A stretch of DNA of 64,000 nt. Origin: Natronobeatus ordinarius. GTDB lineage: Archaea > Halobacteriota > Halobacteria > Halobacteriales > Natrialbaceae. The stretch lies in the NCBI RefSeq assembly GCF_024362485.1, contig NZ_CP101456.1:2604001-2668000 (forward strand). Direction: 5' to 3'. Every line of letters begins with the position of its first letter. Position 1 is the first letter of the stretch. Shown one piece after another: positions 53,453 through 62,657 of the stretch. Made by a program: the position numbers and the translations under genes. The notes under the pieces were generated by a model. It saw only the letters and a program-made list of their open reading frames with translations. It ran no database searches and was not told where the DNA came from.

Positions 53453-53833
53453 TCACTCACGAAGGAGTACAACGGTCTCTTCTTTTTGCTGGTCGATCAA
53501 TAGCTCGAGCAAGGGCCTCATCTCGTCGAACCGTGGGCCTTTCGTTACGACGTGGGCGTTTCGGTCCCACTCGATGAAACCGTAGTCGGCCAATTTGGGA
53601 AGATGAATGTAGTGCAGCCGAAGAAGTCCCTCGTCCACTCCTGGAATCGCTCGGGAGCTGGACAGATGTTGTTGGAAGAGCTTCTCGTCAGCTTTAGCGA
53701 TCTCCTGTGACTTTCCAGAGAGTTCCGGAACGTGTTGCGGATTGTGGGTTAATAACTCAACTAACAACTGGCGTCGACGGCCGTCAGCCAAAGCGTCAAA
53801 TGATTTATCATCATCGATCATCTCGACCCCCAT
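53453..53833 (-). CDS. Winged-helix DUF7344-type regulator
   Basis: The 126-residue protein has a haloarchaeal winged-helix start (FDALADGRRRQLLVELL), a linker, and LRLHYIHLPKLADYGFIEWD leading to a wing (AHVVTKGPRFDEMRPLL). This layout matches the DUF7344 group of HTH proteins. The start is the ATG at 53833, supported by the TATA box at 53858-53870; a GTG at 53851 is less likely. The gene is AT-richer than its neighbours. Confidence 0.78.
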   Translation of the reverse strand: MGVEMIDDDKSFDALADGRRRQLLVELLTHNPQHVPELSGKSQEIAKADEKLFQQHLSSSRAIPGVDEGLLRLHYIHLPKLADYGFIEWDRNAHVVTKGPRFDEMRPLLELLIDQQKEETVVLLRE

Positions 53834-53857
53834 ACTATGTGTTTCCCCCACAATCTT

Positions 53858-53870
53858 ATTAAATATATAA
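53858..53870 (-). promoter_or_regulatory. TATA box of the DUF7344-type gene
   Basis: On the minus strand TTATATATTTAAT lies about 30 bases before the ATG at 53833, giving a very short leader. Confidence 0.65.
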
Positions 53871-54032
53871 CATTTTCACGAGCAGTTGCTGTTTTGATTA
53901 ACTGAGTGAATAAACAAGTGGACGATCCGTACGCATGCGTAGTGGGCGTCGATCCATCGAGACTGAATCGGACAGCACAGATGGCTCACTTTGCACTCGC
54001 TTCGCTCGTGCGTCGTTCGCCATACCGCAGAG

Positions 54033-54100
54033 AGACGCGCTTTCGCGCGTCTCGAACGACGCCTCGGCTGATTTGAAACGGCGAGCGTAGCGAGCCGTTT
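54033..54100. repeat. Two adjacent long palindromes in a gene-free gap
   Basis: AGACGCGC-4-GCGCGTCT (54033-54052) is a perfect hairpin; AAACGGC-11-GCCGTTT (54076-54100) is another with extended inner pairing. A weaker GC-rich pair occurs just before at 53997-54010. They may be a mobile-element end, a terminator or a protein-binding site. Confidence 0.7.
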
Positions 54101-54276
54101 GCTATCTGTACTTACCGAATCAACGTCTCCATGACTCTCTCCGAATCATTTTTCAGCACCATCTGTACACGATCACGTCAATTACACATGCATACTGTTC
54201 GATGTTCTCCAGTACATGACACTCAGTTTATGCCGTCGACATACCTGCTTATGGAGCAAGGAGATGTCTCTCCTCT

Positions 54277-54996
54277 ATGACCGATTCGAGTAGCGACGAG
54301 TTCGACCCAACAGCACCAGACCAACGGGAGATCGGCCGCGAAATGGTTGACGACAGCGCGGGACTCGGTTCGGTGATGGCCCACGCCTATCGCGGAGAGA
54401 TAGACCGAGTGGGGACGTGGCGCCAGCGCCTCGACGAGACGACGACGTGGGCGGTTACGCTGATGGCAGCAATCTTGACGTGGGCGTTTTCGAGTACCGA
54501 TAACCCACACTATATCTTGCTGATCGGGGTCGTTGTCGTCACCATCTTTCTGGGAATCGAAGCACGGCGGTACCGAGACTACGACGTCTTTCGTTCTCGT
54601 GCTCGAGTCATCCAAGAGAACCTGTTCGCAAACGCCCTCGATCCGTCCCAGGGCACTGAAAGTCACGACTGGCGAGCGGAACTGAGCAGGGACTATCGCA
54701 GGCCGACGCTGAAAGTCTCGTTCTACGAAGCACTCGCAAACCGGCTCCGGCGTGTGTACCTTGCGCTGCTCAGTGTCCTCTTGGTCGCGTGGATCTTCAG
54801 GATTACAGCGTTCGCGCCGCGCCAAGACTGGCTGACAACCGCTGGAATCGCCCGTCTCCCCGGGATTGCTGTGGTTGCCGTTGTGGGTGTGTTCTACGTC
54901 GTACTGCTGGGTGTCACCTTCTGGCCTCACGAGCGCCATGCCAAGGGTGAATTCCGTGAAGGGGACCCGGACGACTGGAAAGAGACAGACCGTTGA
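54277..54996 (+). CDS. DUF2270 membrane protein
   Basis: The 239-residue protein has the DUF2270 pattern: MAHAYRGEIDRVGTWRQRLD, two membrane helices (VTLMAAILTWAFSS and LLIGVVVVTIFLGIEA), EARRYRDYDVFRSRARVIQE and ENLFANAL, then further helices near 161-178 and 195-215. The function is unknown. The stop codon TGA (54994-54996) is part of the end of a truncated TnpB element (TTGATAC), so the original C-terminus has probably been replaced by the insertion. Confidence 0.85.
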   Translation: MTDSSSDEFDPTAPDQREIGREMVDDSAGLGSVMAHAYRGEIDRVGTWRQRLDETTTWAVTLMAAILTWAFSSTDNPHYILLIGVVVVTIFLGIEARRYRDYDVFRSRARVIQENLFANALDPSQGTESHDWRAELSRDYRRPTLKVSFYEALANRLRRVYLALLSVLLVAWIFRITAFAPRQDWLTTAGIARLPGIAVVAVVGVFYVVLLGVTFWPHERHAKGEFREGDPDDWKETDR

Positions 54997-55050
54997 TACC
55001 CTCCACGCCGTAAACGACGTGGAATCCCGACCGCCGTTGGGATATTACGG
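54993..55050 (-). ncRNA. Possible guide RNA end of the truncated TnpB element
   Basis: Two hairpins and a TATCAA end (TCAA at 54993-54996) correspond position by position to 12025-12070 of the intact element. If transcribed, the guide would be CGGTCTGTCTCTTTCC, reading from 54992 downward into the DUF2270 gene. It could be used in trans by the intact TnpB. Confidence 0.4.
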
Positions 55051-55268
55051 TTTACTTTTCGGCGGACGTTCTCCGCACCGTTCACGTCCGCGTTCGCCAC
55101 CGTATCGCACTCCTCGCAAACGTACAACCCGCGTTCAACACGCTGGTTGCCGTCCTTCGTTCCGCAGGCCGAACACGTCTTTGAGGTATCGCGTTCGGAC
55201 TCAGCCGTTACGTCGATACCTTCGGCTTCCGCCTTGTAGTCGAGTATCGACGTGAAGAACACATTAGC
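54993..55268 (-). pseudogene. tnpB: Truncated TnpB gene with its guide-RNA end
   Basis: The minus-strand frame encodes only a TnpB C-terminus: DYKAEAEGIDVTAESERDTS, KTCSACGTKDGNQRVE, LYVCEECDTVANADVNGAEN. The zinc finger and the third RuvC Asp (ADVNGAEN) remain; the first two-thirds, with the other RuvC residues, are missing. The end repeats the architecture of the intact element: ATCCC-10-GGGAT (55024-55043), then CCACGCCG-4-CGACGTGG, then TATCAA. It is 3' shortened, non-autonomous and probably inactive as nuclease. Confidence 0.85.
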
Positions 55269-55295
55269 GAGTGTGTGTATCTATGCCGATCCCCG

Positions 55296-56489
55296 TCAGA
55301 TCCCCTTCCCCATCAGGTGACTCCGCAACACGTCGGCTTCCTTGTTTCCGGAGCCGGTGTTGAGGATGACGACCGTCTCGTCGCCGTCGAACTCGCCGCG
55401 CTCGCCGAGTTCCCAGGCGCCGCTGACGGCCGCTGCACAGGTCGGCGCCATCTCGAGTCCTTCTCCCTTCGCGACGGCGATCGCGGCCTCGAGGATTTCC
55501 TCGTCGTCGGTCGCGACGGCGCCGCCGTCGGAGTCGCGCAGGGCCTCGAGGATCCACGGACTCGCGCCGGGATCGGGGATCTCGATCCCGCCACAGATCG
55601 TATCGGGGTACTCGACGGGTTCGTGGACGTCTCGGCCCTCGTCGAACGCCTCGACGATCGGCGCACAGCCGCTCGCCTGGGCGGCGTAAAACGAGGGCAG
55701 CTCGTCGATCAGCCCGAGCTCGCGAAACTCCGTCGCGGCCTTGTACATGCCGACGAGGCCGACGCCGCCGCCGGTCGGGTAGACGATCGCGTCGGGAACG
55801 TCGAACTCGAGTTGCTCGAGGATTTCGTAGCCCATCGTCTTCTTGCCCTCGTGGCGGTAGGGCGTGACGAACGTCCCGAGAGAGTACCAGTCGTCATGTT
55901 CGGCCATGGCGTCCTCGTAGGCCGCGACGGCTTCCGTGATCCGGCCGCCGGAGACGGTCATCTCCCCGCCGTGGACGTTCACCATCGCCTTGGTTGTGTG
56001 ACTCGAGCGCGCCGGGAGAAAGACGTGCGACTCGAGGTCCGCCCGGCCGGCGTAGGCCGCCGCGGCCTGTCCGGCGTTGCCCGCCGACGCGAGCGCGACG
56101 TCGCTCGCCCCGTGAGCGCGCGCCGCCGTCACGGCGACCGACTGCCCGCGGTCTTTGAACGTCCCGGTCGGATTCCGTCCCTCGTCTTTGATCAGGACGC
56201 GCTCGACGCCGAGTTCGTCGGCCATCTTCGGGCAGTCGACGAGCGGCGTCGCACCCTCGTCCATCGTCACCGCAGTCTCCCGCGGGAACGGCAGCAACTC
56301 CTCGTAGCGCCACATCGAGTCGAACGGCCGGGACGCGAGCGTCTCCCGGTCCAGCTCGAGGTCGTCGTACGCGTACGTCGGGTCGAGGATCCCGCCACAC
56401 TCCCCACAGCGATGACCTGCCGTCTCCGCGTCGAACGTCGCCCCGCAGTCTACGCACTCGAGCCCGGCGAACGCCTCGGTCGTGTCCAT
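55296..56489 (-). CDS. thrC: Threonine synthase
   Basis: The 397-residue PLP enzyme has an N-terminal zinc ribbon (C12, C15, C28, C31), PLP lysine K112 in NPTGTFKDRG, SAGNAGQAAAAYAGRA and the phosphate loop YPTGGGVGLVGM. It converts O-phosphohomoserine to threonine. The length fits archaeal forms. Because the fold is shared with threonine and diaminopropionate lyases, the zinc ribbon and overall length are the main support for this name. Confidence 0.9.
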   Translation of the reverse strand: MDTTEAFAGLECVDCGATFDAETAGHRCGECGGILDPTYAYDDLELDRETLASRPFDSMWRYEELLPFPRETAVTMDEGATPLVDCPKMADELGVERVLIKDEGRNPTGTFKDRGQSVAVTAARAHGASDVALASAGNAGQAAAAYAGRADLESHVFLPARSSHTTKAMVNVHGGEMTVSGGRITEAVAAYEDAMAEHDDWYSLGTFVTPYRHEGKKTMGYEILEQLEFDVPDAIVYPTGGGVGLVGMYKAATEFRELGLIDELPSFYAAQASGCAPIVEAFDEGRDVHEPVEYPDTICGGIEIPDPGASPWILEALRDSDGGAVATDDEEILEAAIAVAKGEGLEMAPTCAAAVSGAWELGERGEFDGDETVVILNTGSGNKEADVLRSHLMGKGI

Positions 56490-56632
56490 ACTCGACCGTT
56501 CGTCCCCGCGGACAAATTCCTGTTCATCGGGCTCAGACCGGGGTGGGCCCGCGCGATTGCCGGAGCTCGCCGACGCCGGCAAGACGACAGCCGATCGACG
56601 GGCTATAACCACTCGAGTCGCTACGTCCGCCC

Positions 56633-56881
56633 ATGACAGAGATCATCCTCTACGATCTTCCCGGCTGCCCGTTCTGCATGCGCGTCAAGCGAAAACTCGA
56701 GGAGCTCGACCTCGAGTACGACGTGATCGAGGTCCCCGCCCCCCACTTCGAGCGGACGGAGGTACAGGCGGTGAGCGGCCAGACTGGTGTCCCGGTGCTC
56801 GTCGACGAGGCCCACGGCGTCGAAGGGATGGCCGAGAGCAGCGACATCGTCGCCTACCTCGAGGAGACGTACGGGAACTGA
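56633..56881 (+). CDS. Glutaredoxin-like thiol-disulfide protein
   Basis: The 82-residue protein has a thioredoxin fold with active site CPFC (residues 12-15) and TGVPVLVD cis-proline loop, ending in VAYLEETYG. It is likely a redox partner using a low-molecular-weight thiol (gamma-glutamylcysteine in halophiles). The size is that of a typical glutaredoxin. It is convergent with the XRE-type gene with 15 bases between. Confidence 0.93.
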   Translation: MTEIILYDLPGCPFCMRVKRKLEELDLEYDVIEVPAPHFERTEVQAVSGQTGVPVLVDEAHGVEGMAESSDIVAYLEETYGN

Positions 56882-56896
56882 TCGGCCGATCGGGAA

Positions 56897-57865
56897 TCAG
56901 ACGGCTTCTTTCCGGTCAGCGCGTTCGCGGATGACCTCCCGGAGCTCTTCGGCGTCACGCATCTCGGCGAGTTCCTCGCGCTCGACGAGCGCGGTTCCTT
57001 CGACGGCGTCGCGTTTCGCGCGGTCGACGACGTAGACCGAGCGGGTGTGGGCGACGTGACCGATCGAACTCATGATCCGCGCGCGCTTCTCGGCGGCTTT
57101 CGTGAACGCGGAGTGACCCGTGAGGACGACCTCGTCCTCGCCGCCTTCGTCCTGACTGACGGCCTTGAACGGCGATCGAACCGTCGGGTGGACCCGAAAG
57201 CCTGCACGGGTGAGCACCGTGACGACCTCCGCGTCGTCGGGATCGGCACGCGGATCGTCGGGCATCGGGTCGGCGTCGTGGACGTCCTCTGCACCCTCGA
57301 GGACGTCGACGGGGCTCGTCAGCGGCGCCTCGAACAGCTCCTCTAAGGCCATCGCGACCTCGATGGAGGCGTTCATGCCGTCTTCGTACTTCGAGACGGT
57401 GCGTCGGGAGACGCCGAGTTCGTTCGCGAGCTGGCCGAGGCTCCAGTCGCGTTGTTCGCGTTCGTCCGCGAGCAGGTCGCCGTCGATGTTGACGTAGAGA
57501 CCGCCAGGAGCGGCGTAGATCAGCGGCGGCACGTTCTCGACGAACAGGTTGTACGCGGTGTCCGGGCTGAGCACGGGGACGCCGTGACGGAAGTAGACGA
57601 CGTCAGGCTTCAGGTTCTCGTCGCGGCTCCGAAGACCGAGCACCAGCGGCGTCGCCTGGAGGTAGGTTCCGAGCCGGCGCATCTCCTGGCCGGTCTCCTG
57701 GTTGAACGCGTCGATGTTTCCGAGAATCTTTACGAGCACGAGGTCGTCACCGCGACGGGCAGCGACGTCGAAACTCTTCGGCCGAATCGCACACCGGTCA
57801 CTCACCGTGAAGCCTGCATCCTCGAGCATCGCGGTGACGTTTCCGACCAGTGCGGACCGGGACAT
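56897..57865 (-). CDS. Archaeal XRE-type regulator with N-terminal nuclease-like domain
   Basis: The 322-residue protein has an N-terminal alpha/beta domain (to about 120) with [20 protein letters not shown], a central Cro/C1 HTH ([20 protein letters not shown] near 143-162), and a C-terminal domain of alternating strands. It belongs to a widespread archaeal family of putative HTH regulators. The D-x(n)-V-K pattern in the N-domain recalls PD-(D/E)xK folds. A TATA box lies at leaderless distance (57887-57896). Confidence 0.88.
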   Translation of the reverse strand: MSRSALVGNVTAMLEDAGFTVSDRCAIRPKSFDVAARRGDDLVLVKILGNIDAFNQETGQEMRRLGTYLQATPLVLGLRSRDENLKPDVVYFRHGVPVLSPDTAYNLFVENVPPLIYAAPGGLYVNIDGDLLADEREQRDWSLGQLANELGVSRRTVSKYEDGMNASIEVAMALEELFEAPLTSPVDVLEGAEDVHDADPMPDDPRADPDDAEVVTVLTRAGFRVHPTVRSPFKAVSQDEGGEDEVVLTGHSAFTKAAEKRARIMSSIGHVAHTRSVYVVDRAKRDAVEGTALVEREELAEMRDAEELREVIRERADRKEAV

Positions 57866-57886
57866 AGGCGTATGTAAGCAACTCAT

Positions 57887-57896
57887 TCTATAATAG
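57887..57896 (-). promoter_or_regulatory. TATA box of the 56897-57865 regulator gene
   Basis: The minus-strand CACTATTATA is centred 26 bases before the ATG at 57865, indicating a leaderless mRNA. Confidence 0.6.
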
Positions 57897-58053
57897 TGTT
57901 TCCCCGCTGCACACCGCGCCACGTCGTGCGGTTTTGTCGCTCGTAGAAGATACGTTTAAATAGATGGTCGCGTCCTCCGCGGCGAGACACACCGGTGGTG
58001 AGACACCCACCTCGCCCGAAACGCGTTACTCCCTCGACCGTCAAGGCCGGGTG

Positions 58054-59361
58054 ATGACCGTCGTCGGGCTGGACGATACCGACTCCCGCGAACTCGGGAT
58101 GTGTACGACCTACGTCGCCACGCGCGTCGCCGAGCGGCTGGCGAACGTCAAGCGACTGCTCCTCGTGCGGCTCAACCCGGCCGTGCCGTACAAGACGCGG
58201 GGCAACGCCGCGCTCGCGATCCACGCCGACTGCGATTCCGACGTCGCCTTCGACGTCGCCCGCGAGGAACTCGAGTCGCTGTCGGCGGACGGCGACGAGG
58301 CGACGAACCCGGGTCTCGTCGTCGCCGACGGCGACGCGGCAGCCGTTCCTGCCGACGTCCGGACGTTCGCCCGCGATGCACTCTGGGAGCACCACGAGAT
58401 CGCCGACGCCGAAGCCCTCCTCGAGCGCCACGGCTACCGATCGTGGCACGTCGGCGACGGACGCGGCCGCATCGGCGCGCTGGCTGCGGTCGGCGCGTGG
58501 CGGGCGTTCGACGACTGGACCTACGAGTGCATCTCCTATCGCGAACCCGACCGGTGGGGCACCCCGAGGGACGTCGACGCCGAGAGCGTCTTCGCGGCGG
58601 CCGAGTGGGGGTACCCGACGGTGTGGGACACCGTCGACCGCGACGAGGACGAACTCGTCTGCGTTCCGCACACGCCTTGTCCCATCCTGTACGGGATCCG
58701 CGGCGACGATCCCGACGCCGTCCGCGACGTCGCTGAACGGATCGAGGGCGAGCCCGTCGACCGCCACCAGCTGTTCGTCACCAACCAGGGCACCGACGCC
58801 CACCTCCGGGACGCGACGATCGCCGACGTCCGCGACGGCGGCGCCTACCGCCTCGAGGGCACGGTCGTCTCGGAACCGGAAACGAGGCGGGGCGGGCACG
58901 TCTTCTTCACGCTCGCTGCGGAGGGATCGGCGTCGAATGCCAGTTCTGACGCTGGCGGTGACGCCAGCGCGAACGGCGACCGCCTCGAGTGCGTCGCCTT
59001 CGAACCCACCAAACGCTTCCGTGATCGCGTCCGTACGCTTCGCGTGGGTGACCGGCTCACCGTCTGCGGCGAGATTTCAGACGGGACGTGTAAACTCGAG
59101 AAGGTCGCCGTCCGCGAGCTCGTGCGGACCGAACGGGTGACGCCGGTCTGTCCCGACTGCGGTCGAACGATGGAGAGCGCCGGCCGCAACCAGGGCTACC
59201 GCTGTCGGGACTGCAAGACCCACGCCGACGGGAAAGCCGCGGTCGCCCTCGAGCGTGACCTCGAGGAGGGCTGGTACGAGGTGCCGCCGTGTGCTCGCCG
59301 GCACGTCGCGAAGCCGCTGGTCCGGGATGGCTTCGACGGACCGACACATCCCGAACGGTAG
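58054..59361 (+). CDS. tiaS: tRNA(Ile2) 2-agmatinylcytidine synthetase TiaS
   Basis: The 435-residue protein starts MTVVGLDDTDSRELGMCTTY, the kinase-like TiaS start, followed by VRLNPAVPYKTRGNAA, a ferredoxin-like part, an OB-fold domain (about 255-345) and a C-terminal zinc ribbon (CPDCG...CRDCK). TiaS makes agmatidine at C34 of tRNA-Ile (CAU) so it decodes AUA. ATG 58054 fits the domain start; an ATG at 57964 would add 30 residues of unusual composition. It is essential in archaea. Confidence 0.95.
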   Translation: MTVVGLDDTDSRELGMCTTYVATRVAERLANVKRLLLVRLNPAVPYKTRGNAALAIHADCDSDVAFDVAREELESLSADGDEATNPGLVVADGDAAAVPADVRTFARDALWEHHEIADAEALLERHGYRSWHVGDGRGRIGALAAVGAWRAFDDWTYECISYREPDRWGTPRDVDAESVFAAAEWGYPTVWDTVDRDEDELVCVPHTPCPILYGIRGDDPDAVRDVAERIEGEPVDRHQLFVTNQGTDAHLRDATIADVRDGGAYRLEGTVVSEPETRRGGHVFFTLAAEGSASNASSDAGGDASANGDRLECVAFEPTKRFRDRVRTLRVGDRLTVCGEISDGTCKLEKVAVRELVRTERVTPVCPDCGRTMESAGRNQGYRCRDCKTHADGKAAVALERDLEEGWYEVPPCARRHVAKPLVRDGFDGPTHPER

Positions 59362-59389
59362 CGACGGCGCTCGAGGTTGGGTCCGACGC

Positions 59390-59629
59390 TCACTCGTGAG
59401 CCGCGTCCCACTCGGTGGCCTTGCGGAAGTTACCACACCGGTTACACTGAATGCGCCCCATCGCGTCCATCGCGTTGTCGACGCTCTCGCAATTCGTACA
59501 GAACCAGCCGTAGCGCTCGGCCCCTTCGGAGGTATGGTACGCCACGAGGAACGGCCCCTTCGACCCCTTGTCACCGTCGGCGGGTGAGACGTAGATCGTC
59601 TCCCCGTCGTCGGTCGACTTCGCGTGCAT
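59390..59629 (-). CDS. Small two-CxxC zinc protein (DUF5816-like)
   Basis: The 79-residue protein has CTNC and CNRC pairs 19 residues apart and aromatic strands (TIYVSPAD, FLVAYHTSEGAERYGWFC). It resembles DUF5816 haloarchaeal proteins. The zinc ribbon suggests protein or nucleic acid contact. It is convergent with tiaS, 28 bases away. Confidence 0.8.
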   Translation of the reverse strand: MHAKSTDDGETIYVSPADGDKGSKGPFLVAYHTSEGAERYGWFCTNCESVDNAMDAMGRIQCNRCGNFRKATEWDAAHE

Positions 59630-59758
59630 ACGCCGGCGTTGGGCCGCCCGAAGTAAATGACTGTCTCTCCGGCACGAGACGCTGTCACACCCGGGATGAG
59701 AGGGATCACTCCCGTTAGACTGAAAGATTTACCCACGGCGGTCACGTTCGCTTCCGTA

Positions 59759-60169
59759 ATGAGCCTGGTCGTGGTTCCCGTCCGCTATCCGTTGTCCCCG
59801 CACTCGAAGTACACCTTACAGAAGGCGATCGAGGTGGCACGCGAGCGAGACGCGGCGCTGACGGTGCTGCACGTGAACCTCTACCAGAACGGCCGGAAGG
59901 TGAACCGGACCGACCTGAAAGACGAGGTCGAACGGTCGTTCGGCCGCCTCGAGAACACCAGGTACGTGGTTCGGTCGGGATTTCTCGTCGAGGAGTCGAT
60001 CTTAGAGGAGGTCGCCGCCGAGAACGCCGACGTCGTCGTCGTCGGCCACAAACAGGCGAGTCGGTGGCGACGAATCCTCCGCCGGTTCGTGGACAATCCG
60101 AACATCGAGGCCTACCTCCGGCGGCATCTCGACTGTGAAGTGATCACCGTCGAGGGCGCGCCGGCATGA
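59759..60169 (+). CDS. UspA-like stress protein with altered ATP loop
   Basis: The 136-residue protein has the UspA layout: MSLVVVPVRYPLSPHSKYTL, ALTVLHVNLYQNGR, VVRSGFLVEESILEEVAAEN, VVVVGHKQASRWRRILRRFV, VITVEGAPA. The G-x(2)-G-x(9)-G-(S/T) ATP loop is replaced by GHKQASRWRRILRR, so ATP binding is unlikely. The start at 59759 is chosen because the domain begins there. It faces the mscS gene convergently with 70 bases between. Confidence 0.88.
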   Translation: MSLVVVPVRYPLSPHSKYTLQKAIEVARERDAALTVLHVNLYQNGRKVNRTDLKDEVERSFGRLENTRYVVRSGFLVEESILEEVAAENADVVVVGHKQASRWRRILRRFVDNPNIEAYLRRHLDCEVITVEGAPA

Positions 60170-60239
60170 GAAGCGAGCATCGTCGGGCGCACTGGCGTGA
60201 GGACGGCCGATCGCAACGAGAACCACGATCGACGCGACG

Positions 60240-61235
60240 TTACCGGTTGTGATCGTCGCCCGGGTCGAATCCCGCACCGCCTCGCGAGTCCCCGTCCGTC
60301 TCGAGCGGCGAGGCCATTGCGACCCGCGCCCGGCCGCTCGTCTCGTCGAAGACGTGGTGTCGGTGCGGATAGGCGAACTCGACGTCGGCGTCGGCGTATC
60401 GGCTCCAGACACGTTGCTGGACCTGAGATCGGGCGACGAGCAGTCGGTAGGGGTGTTTCACCCAGAACCGTAACGTCAACAGGATCCCGTTATCGACGTA
60501 CTCGTCGACGTGACACGTCGGCGCAGCCGAGTACCGGGCGCTGCCGATGCGAATGTCCGGCCCGCCCGAGATCACGACGTCGACCTCGCGGGCGGCGCGT
60601 TCGGCCAGCCGGATTGCCTCCTCAAGGTCGCTCTCGTAGGTCACCTCGAACTGGACCGACACGCGCGTGCGCTCGTCCTCGGCAGAGTAGTTGATCACGT
60701 CCCGCAGGTGAATCTCGCCGTTGGGAATCACGATGAACGTATTATCGAGCGTGAAGATCTTCGTGTACCGGATCGTGATGTCCTCGACGAAGCCGCGGTG
60801 GCCCTCGTCGACGACCTCGATCAGGTCACCGATCTCGAACGGCCGGTCGGTGAGGACGAACAGCCCGTTGATGACGCTCGCCACGAGCGGTGCGAGGATG
60901 ATACCGACGACCGCAGAGAAGACACCGACCGACAGCAGGATCTCGGGGCTCCGGATTCCGAGGATGGCACCGACGGCGACCAGCGTCAGCGTAAGCACGA
61001 ACACGCGAACCCCACGCAGGACCGTCCGCGTGACGCTCGGCCGGGCGATGCGACGAGCGACCGTCCTGCCGGTGAGCCGGACGACGACCTTCGAGAGGTA
61101 CCAACCGACGACGAGGACTACGAGCGCTTGCGCCAGCGTGACCAGTATCTCGAGCGTCTCACCCGAGTCCGGGAGAGCCCCCTCGAGTCGACCCACGACC
61201 CGGGACTCGTTCAATTGCAGGACGAGTTCACGCAT
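60240..61235 (-). CDS. MscS-family mechanosensitive channel
   Basis: The 331-residue protein has an N-terminal helix and three further helices (about 25-50, 75-100, 103-135), the pore helix with [20 protein letters not shown], and the MscS beta domain ([39 protein letters not shown]). It complements the other MscS at 26233. The start at 61235 is preferred; the ORF upstream has unrelated composition. It is divergent from the TrmB gene. Confidence 0.92.
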   Translation of the reverse strand: MRELVLQLNESRVVGRLEGALPDSGETLEILVTLAQALVVLVVGWYLSKVVVRLTGRTVARRIARPSVTRTVLRGVRVFVLTLTLVAVGAILGIRSPEILLSVGVFSAVVGIILAPLVASVINGLFVLTDRPFEIGDLIEVVDEGHRGFVEDITIRYTKIFTLDNTFIVIPNGEIHLRDVINYSAEDERTRVSVQFEVTYESDLEEAIRLAERAAREVDVVISGGPDIRIGSARYSAAPTCHVDEYVDNGILLTLRFWVKHPYRLLVARSQVQQRVWSRYADADVEFAYPHRHHVFDETSGRARVAMASPLETDGDSRGGAGFDPGDDHNR

Positions 61236-61394
61236 GCGATGACTCTCTTGGCCCCGTTGGTTATACTTTCGGGCGAACGTCGACCCGCCCGCTTCCAGTT
61301 CGACCGGGGGCCGCAGGGACGTCGCAGACCGGCCACAGGCCGACCAAGAAACAACCCAATTTCGAAACGGAGTGTTACTCATTGTATAATAAAT

Positions 61395-61401
61395 CATTTA
61401 T
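61395..61401 (+). promoter_or_regulatory. TATA box of the TrmB gene
   Basis: CATTTAT is centred about 27 bases before the ATG at 61425, which fits a leaderless transcript. A further AT-rich TATAATAAAT lies just upstream at 61385-61394. Confidence 0.6.
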
Positions 61402-61424
61402 CGGTTGAGTGCGTAGGCGCAGGT

Positions 61425-62489
61425 ATGACACAGAACGACCTGCGCTCGACGGTCGAACGCGTCGGGGACCGGTTCACCCTCGGCGAGTACGAGATCGACG
61501 CCTACCTCTCCGTCTTGGAGCACGGACAGCTCACGGCGAGTGAGATCGCCGACCGGACCGACATCCCCCAGCCACGCGTCTACGACACGGTTCGCAGCCT
61601 CAGTGACCGTGGCCTCGTCGAACTCCGCGAGTCGAGGCCCATGAAAATCGTCGCGATCGACCCCAAGGAGGCGTTCGACGACGTTCAGTCCTCGCTCGAG
61701 GAGCTAGTCGAGGAACTCGGGACGCGGTACACCGCCCCGGCGCGGGAGACGGAAGCCGTCTCGCTCGTCAAATCACGGTCGACGATTCTGCGATACCTGG
61801 AGGAAGTGATCGAGGACGCCGAGTACGAACTCGCACTCTCGCTGACGCCCGACCTGCTGACCCGGTTCGAGGACGAACTGCGTCGGGCGGTCGCCGACGG
61901 CGTCAGCGTCGACCTGATCGTCACGCCCGCAGCCGACGCGCCCAGTCCCGAGGAGTTCGACTACCTCGAGGTGGCGACGACCGCCCGCGCCCGCCGCGGC
62001 ATCACCACGCCGGTCGTCGCTGTCGCCGACGGCGAGTACTCGATCTACGCGACCCAGGACGCGCTGCGCGACGACCAGGACCGCTACGGCGTCATCTTCA
62101 ACCGCTCGGCGCTCGGCTTTTTGGTGTCGGGCTTTTTCGGAACCGTCCTCTGGACGACCGCGAACGAGACGCTCGGGGAAGACGGCGAGGGACGACCGTA
62201 CCCCCGAAGATACGCCTCCATCCGCCGCTGCGTGAAAGACGTGATCGACGAGGGCGGGGAGTTCTACGCGACGATCGAGGGTCGCGAGGTCGAGACCGGG
62301 AGCGCCACGGTCGTCCGCGGCCGGATCGTCGACGTCTCCTTCGAGCTGACCGAAGAAGTCGCCGGACTCACCCTCGAGACCGACGCGGGCGAGGTAACGA
62401 TCGGCGGCCGCGTCGCCGCCCTCGAGGACGTCGAGGCCTACGAGATCCACATCGGCCGCTCGAGTCCGCCGACCCTCGAAGACGAGTAA
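61425..62489 (+). CDS. TrmB-family transcriptional regulator
   Basis: The 354-residue protein has an N-terminal winged HTH of TrmB type ([20 protein letters not shown], then [18 protein letters not shown]), a coiled linker (about 80-105), and a C-terminal sugar-binding domain (about 110-350) with [16 protein letters not shown] and [19 protein letters not shown]. TrmB proteins repress or activate sugar transport and glycolysis genes in response to sugars. The start is fixed by the TATA box. The neighbouring carboxylase may or may not be its target. Confidence 0.93.
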   Translation: MTQNDLRSTVERVGDRFTLGEYEIDAYLSVLEHGQLTASEIADRTDIPQPRVYDTVRSLSDRGLVELRESRPMKIVAIDPKEAFDDVQSSLEELVEELGTRYTAPARETEAVSLVKSRSTILRYLEEVIEDAEYELALSLTPDLLTRFEDELRRAVADGVSVDLIVTPAADAPSPEEFDYLEVATTARARRGITTPVVAVADGEYSIYATQDALRDDQDRYGVIFNRSALGFLVSGFFGTVLWTTANETLGEDGEGRPYPRRYASIRRCVKDVIDEGGEFYATIEGREVETGSATVVRGRIVDVSFELTEEVAGLTLETDAGEVTIGGRVAALEDVEAYEIHIGRSSPPTLEDE

Positions 62490-62657
62490 GCCGCCGACCG
62501 GCGGGGGCGTCGAAAGCCGCTCGAGGCCCGTCTCGAGGCGATGTATCCCCTACCTGTGGGGTGGGGTGGGTCCGTCGCAGGATTACGCGGTTACAGAACG
62601 TTTTTTGTGCCGGTGGCCGTTCCCCCGCACAATGACCCACCAGCGGAGGGCGTATCC

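Larger units (their letters stand above)
53834..54276. other. Non-coding AT-rich gap with strong palindromes
   Basis: About 440 bases between the DUF7344 and DUF2270 genes. It holds the TATA box for the regulator and, at 54033-54100, two strong inverted repeats. No gene was recognised. Nothing else is evident. Confidence 0.4.

Noticed and set aside
60510-61424. Upstream extension of the TrmB frame
   Set aside because: It runs through the antisense of the MscS gene; the TATA box and HTH domain fix the start at 61425.
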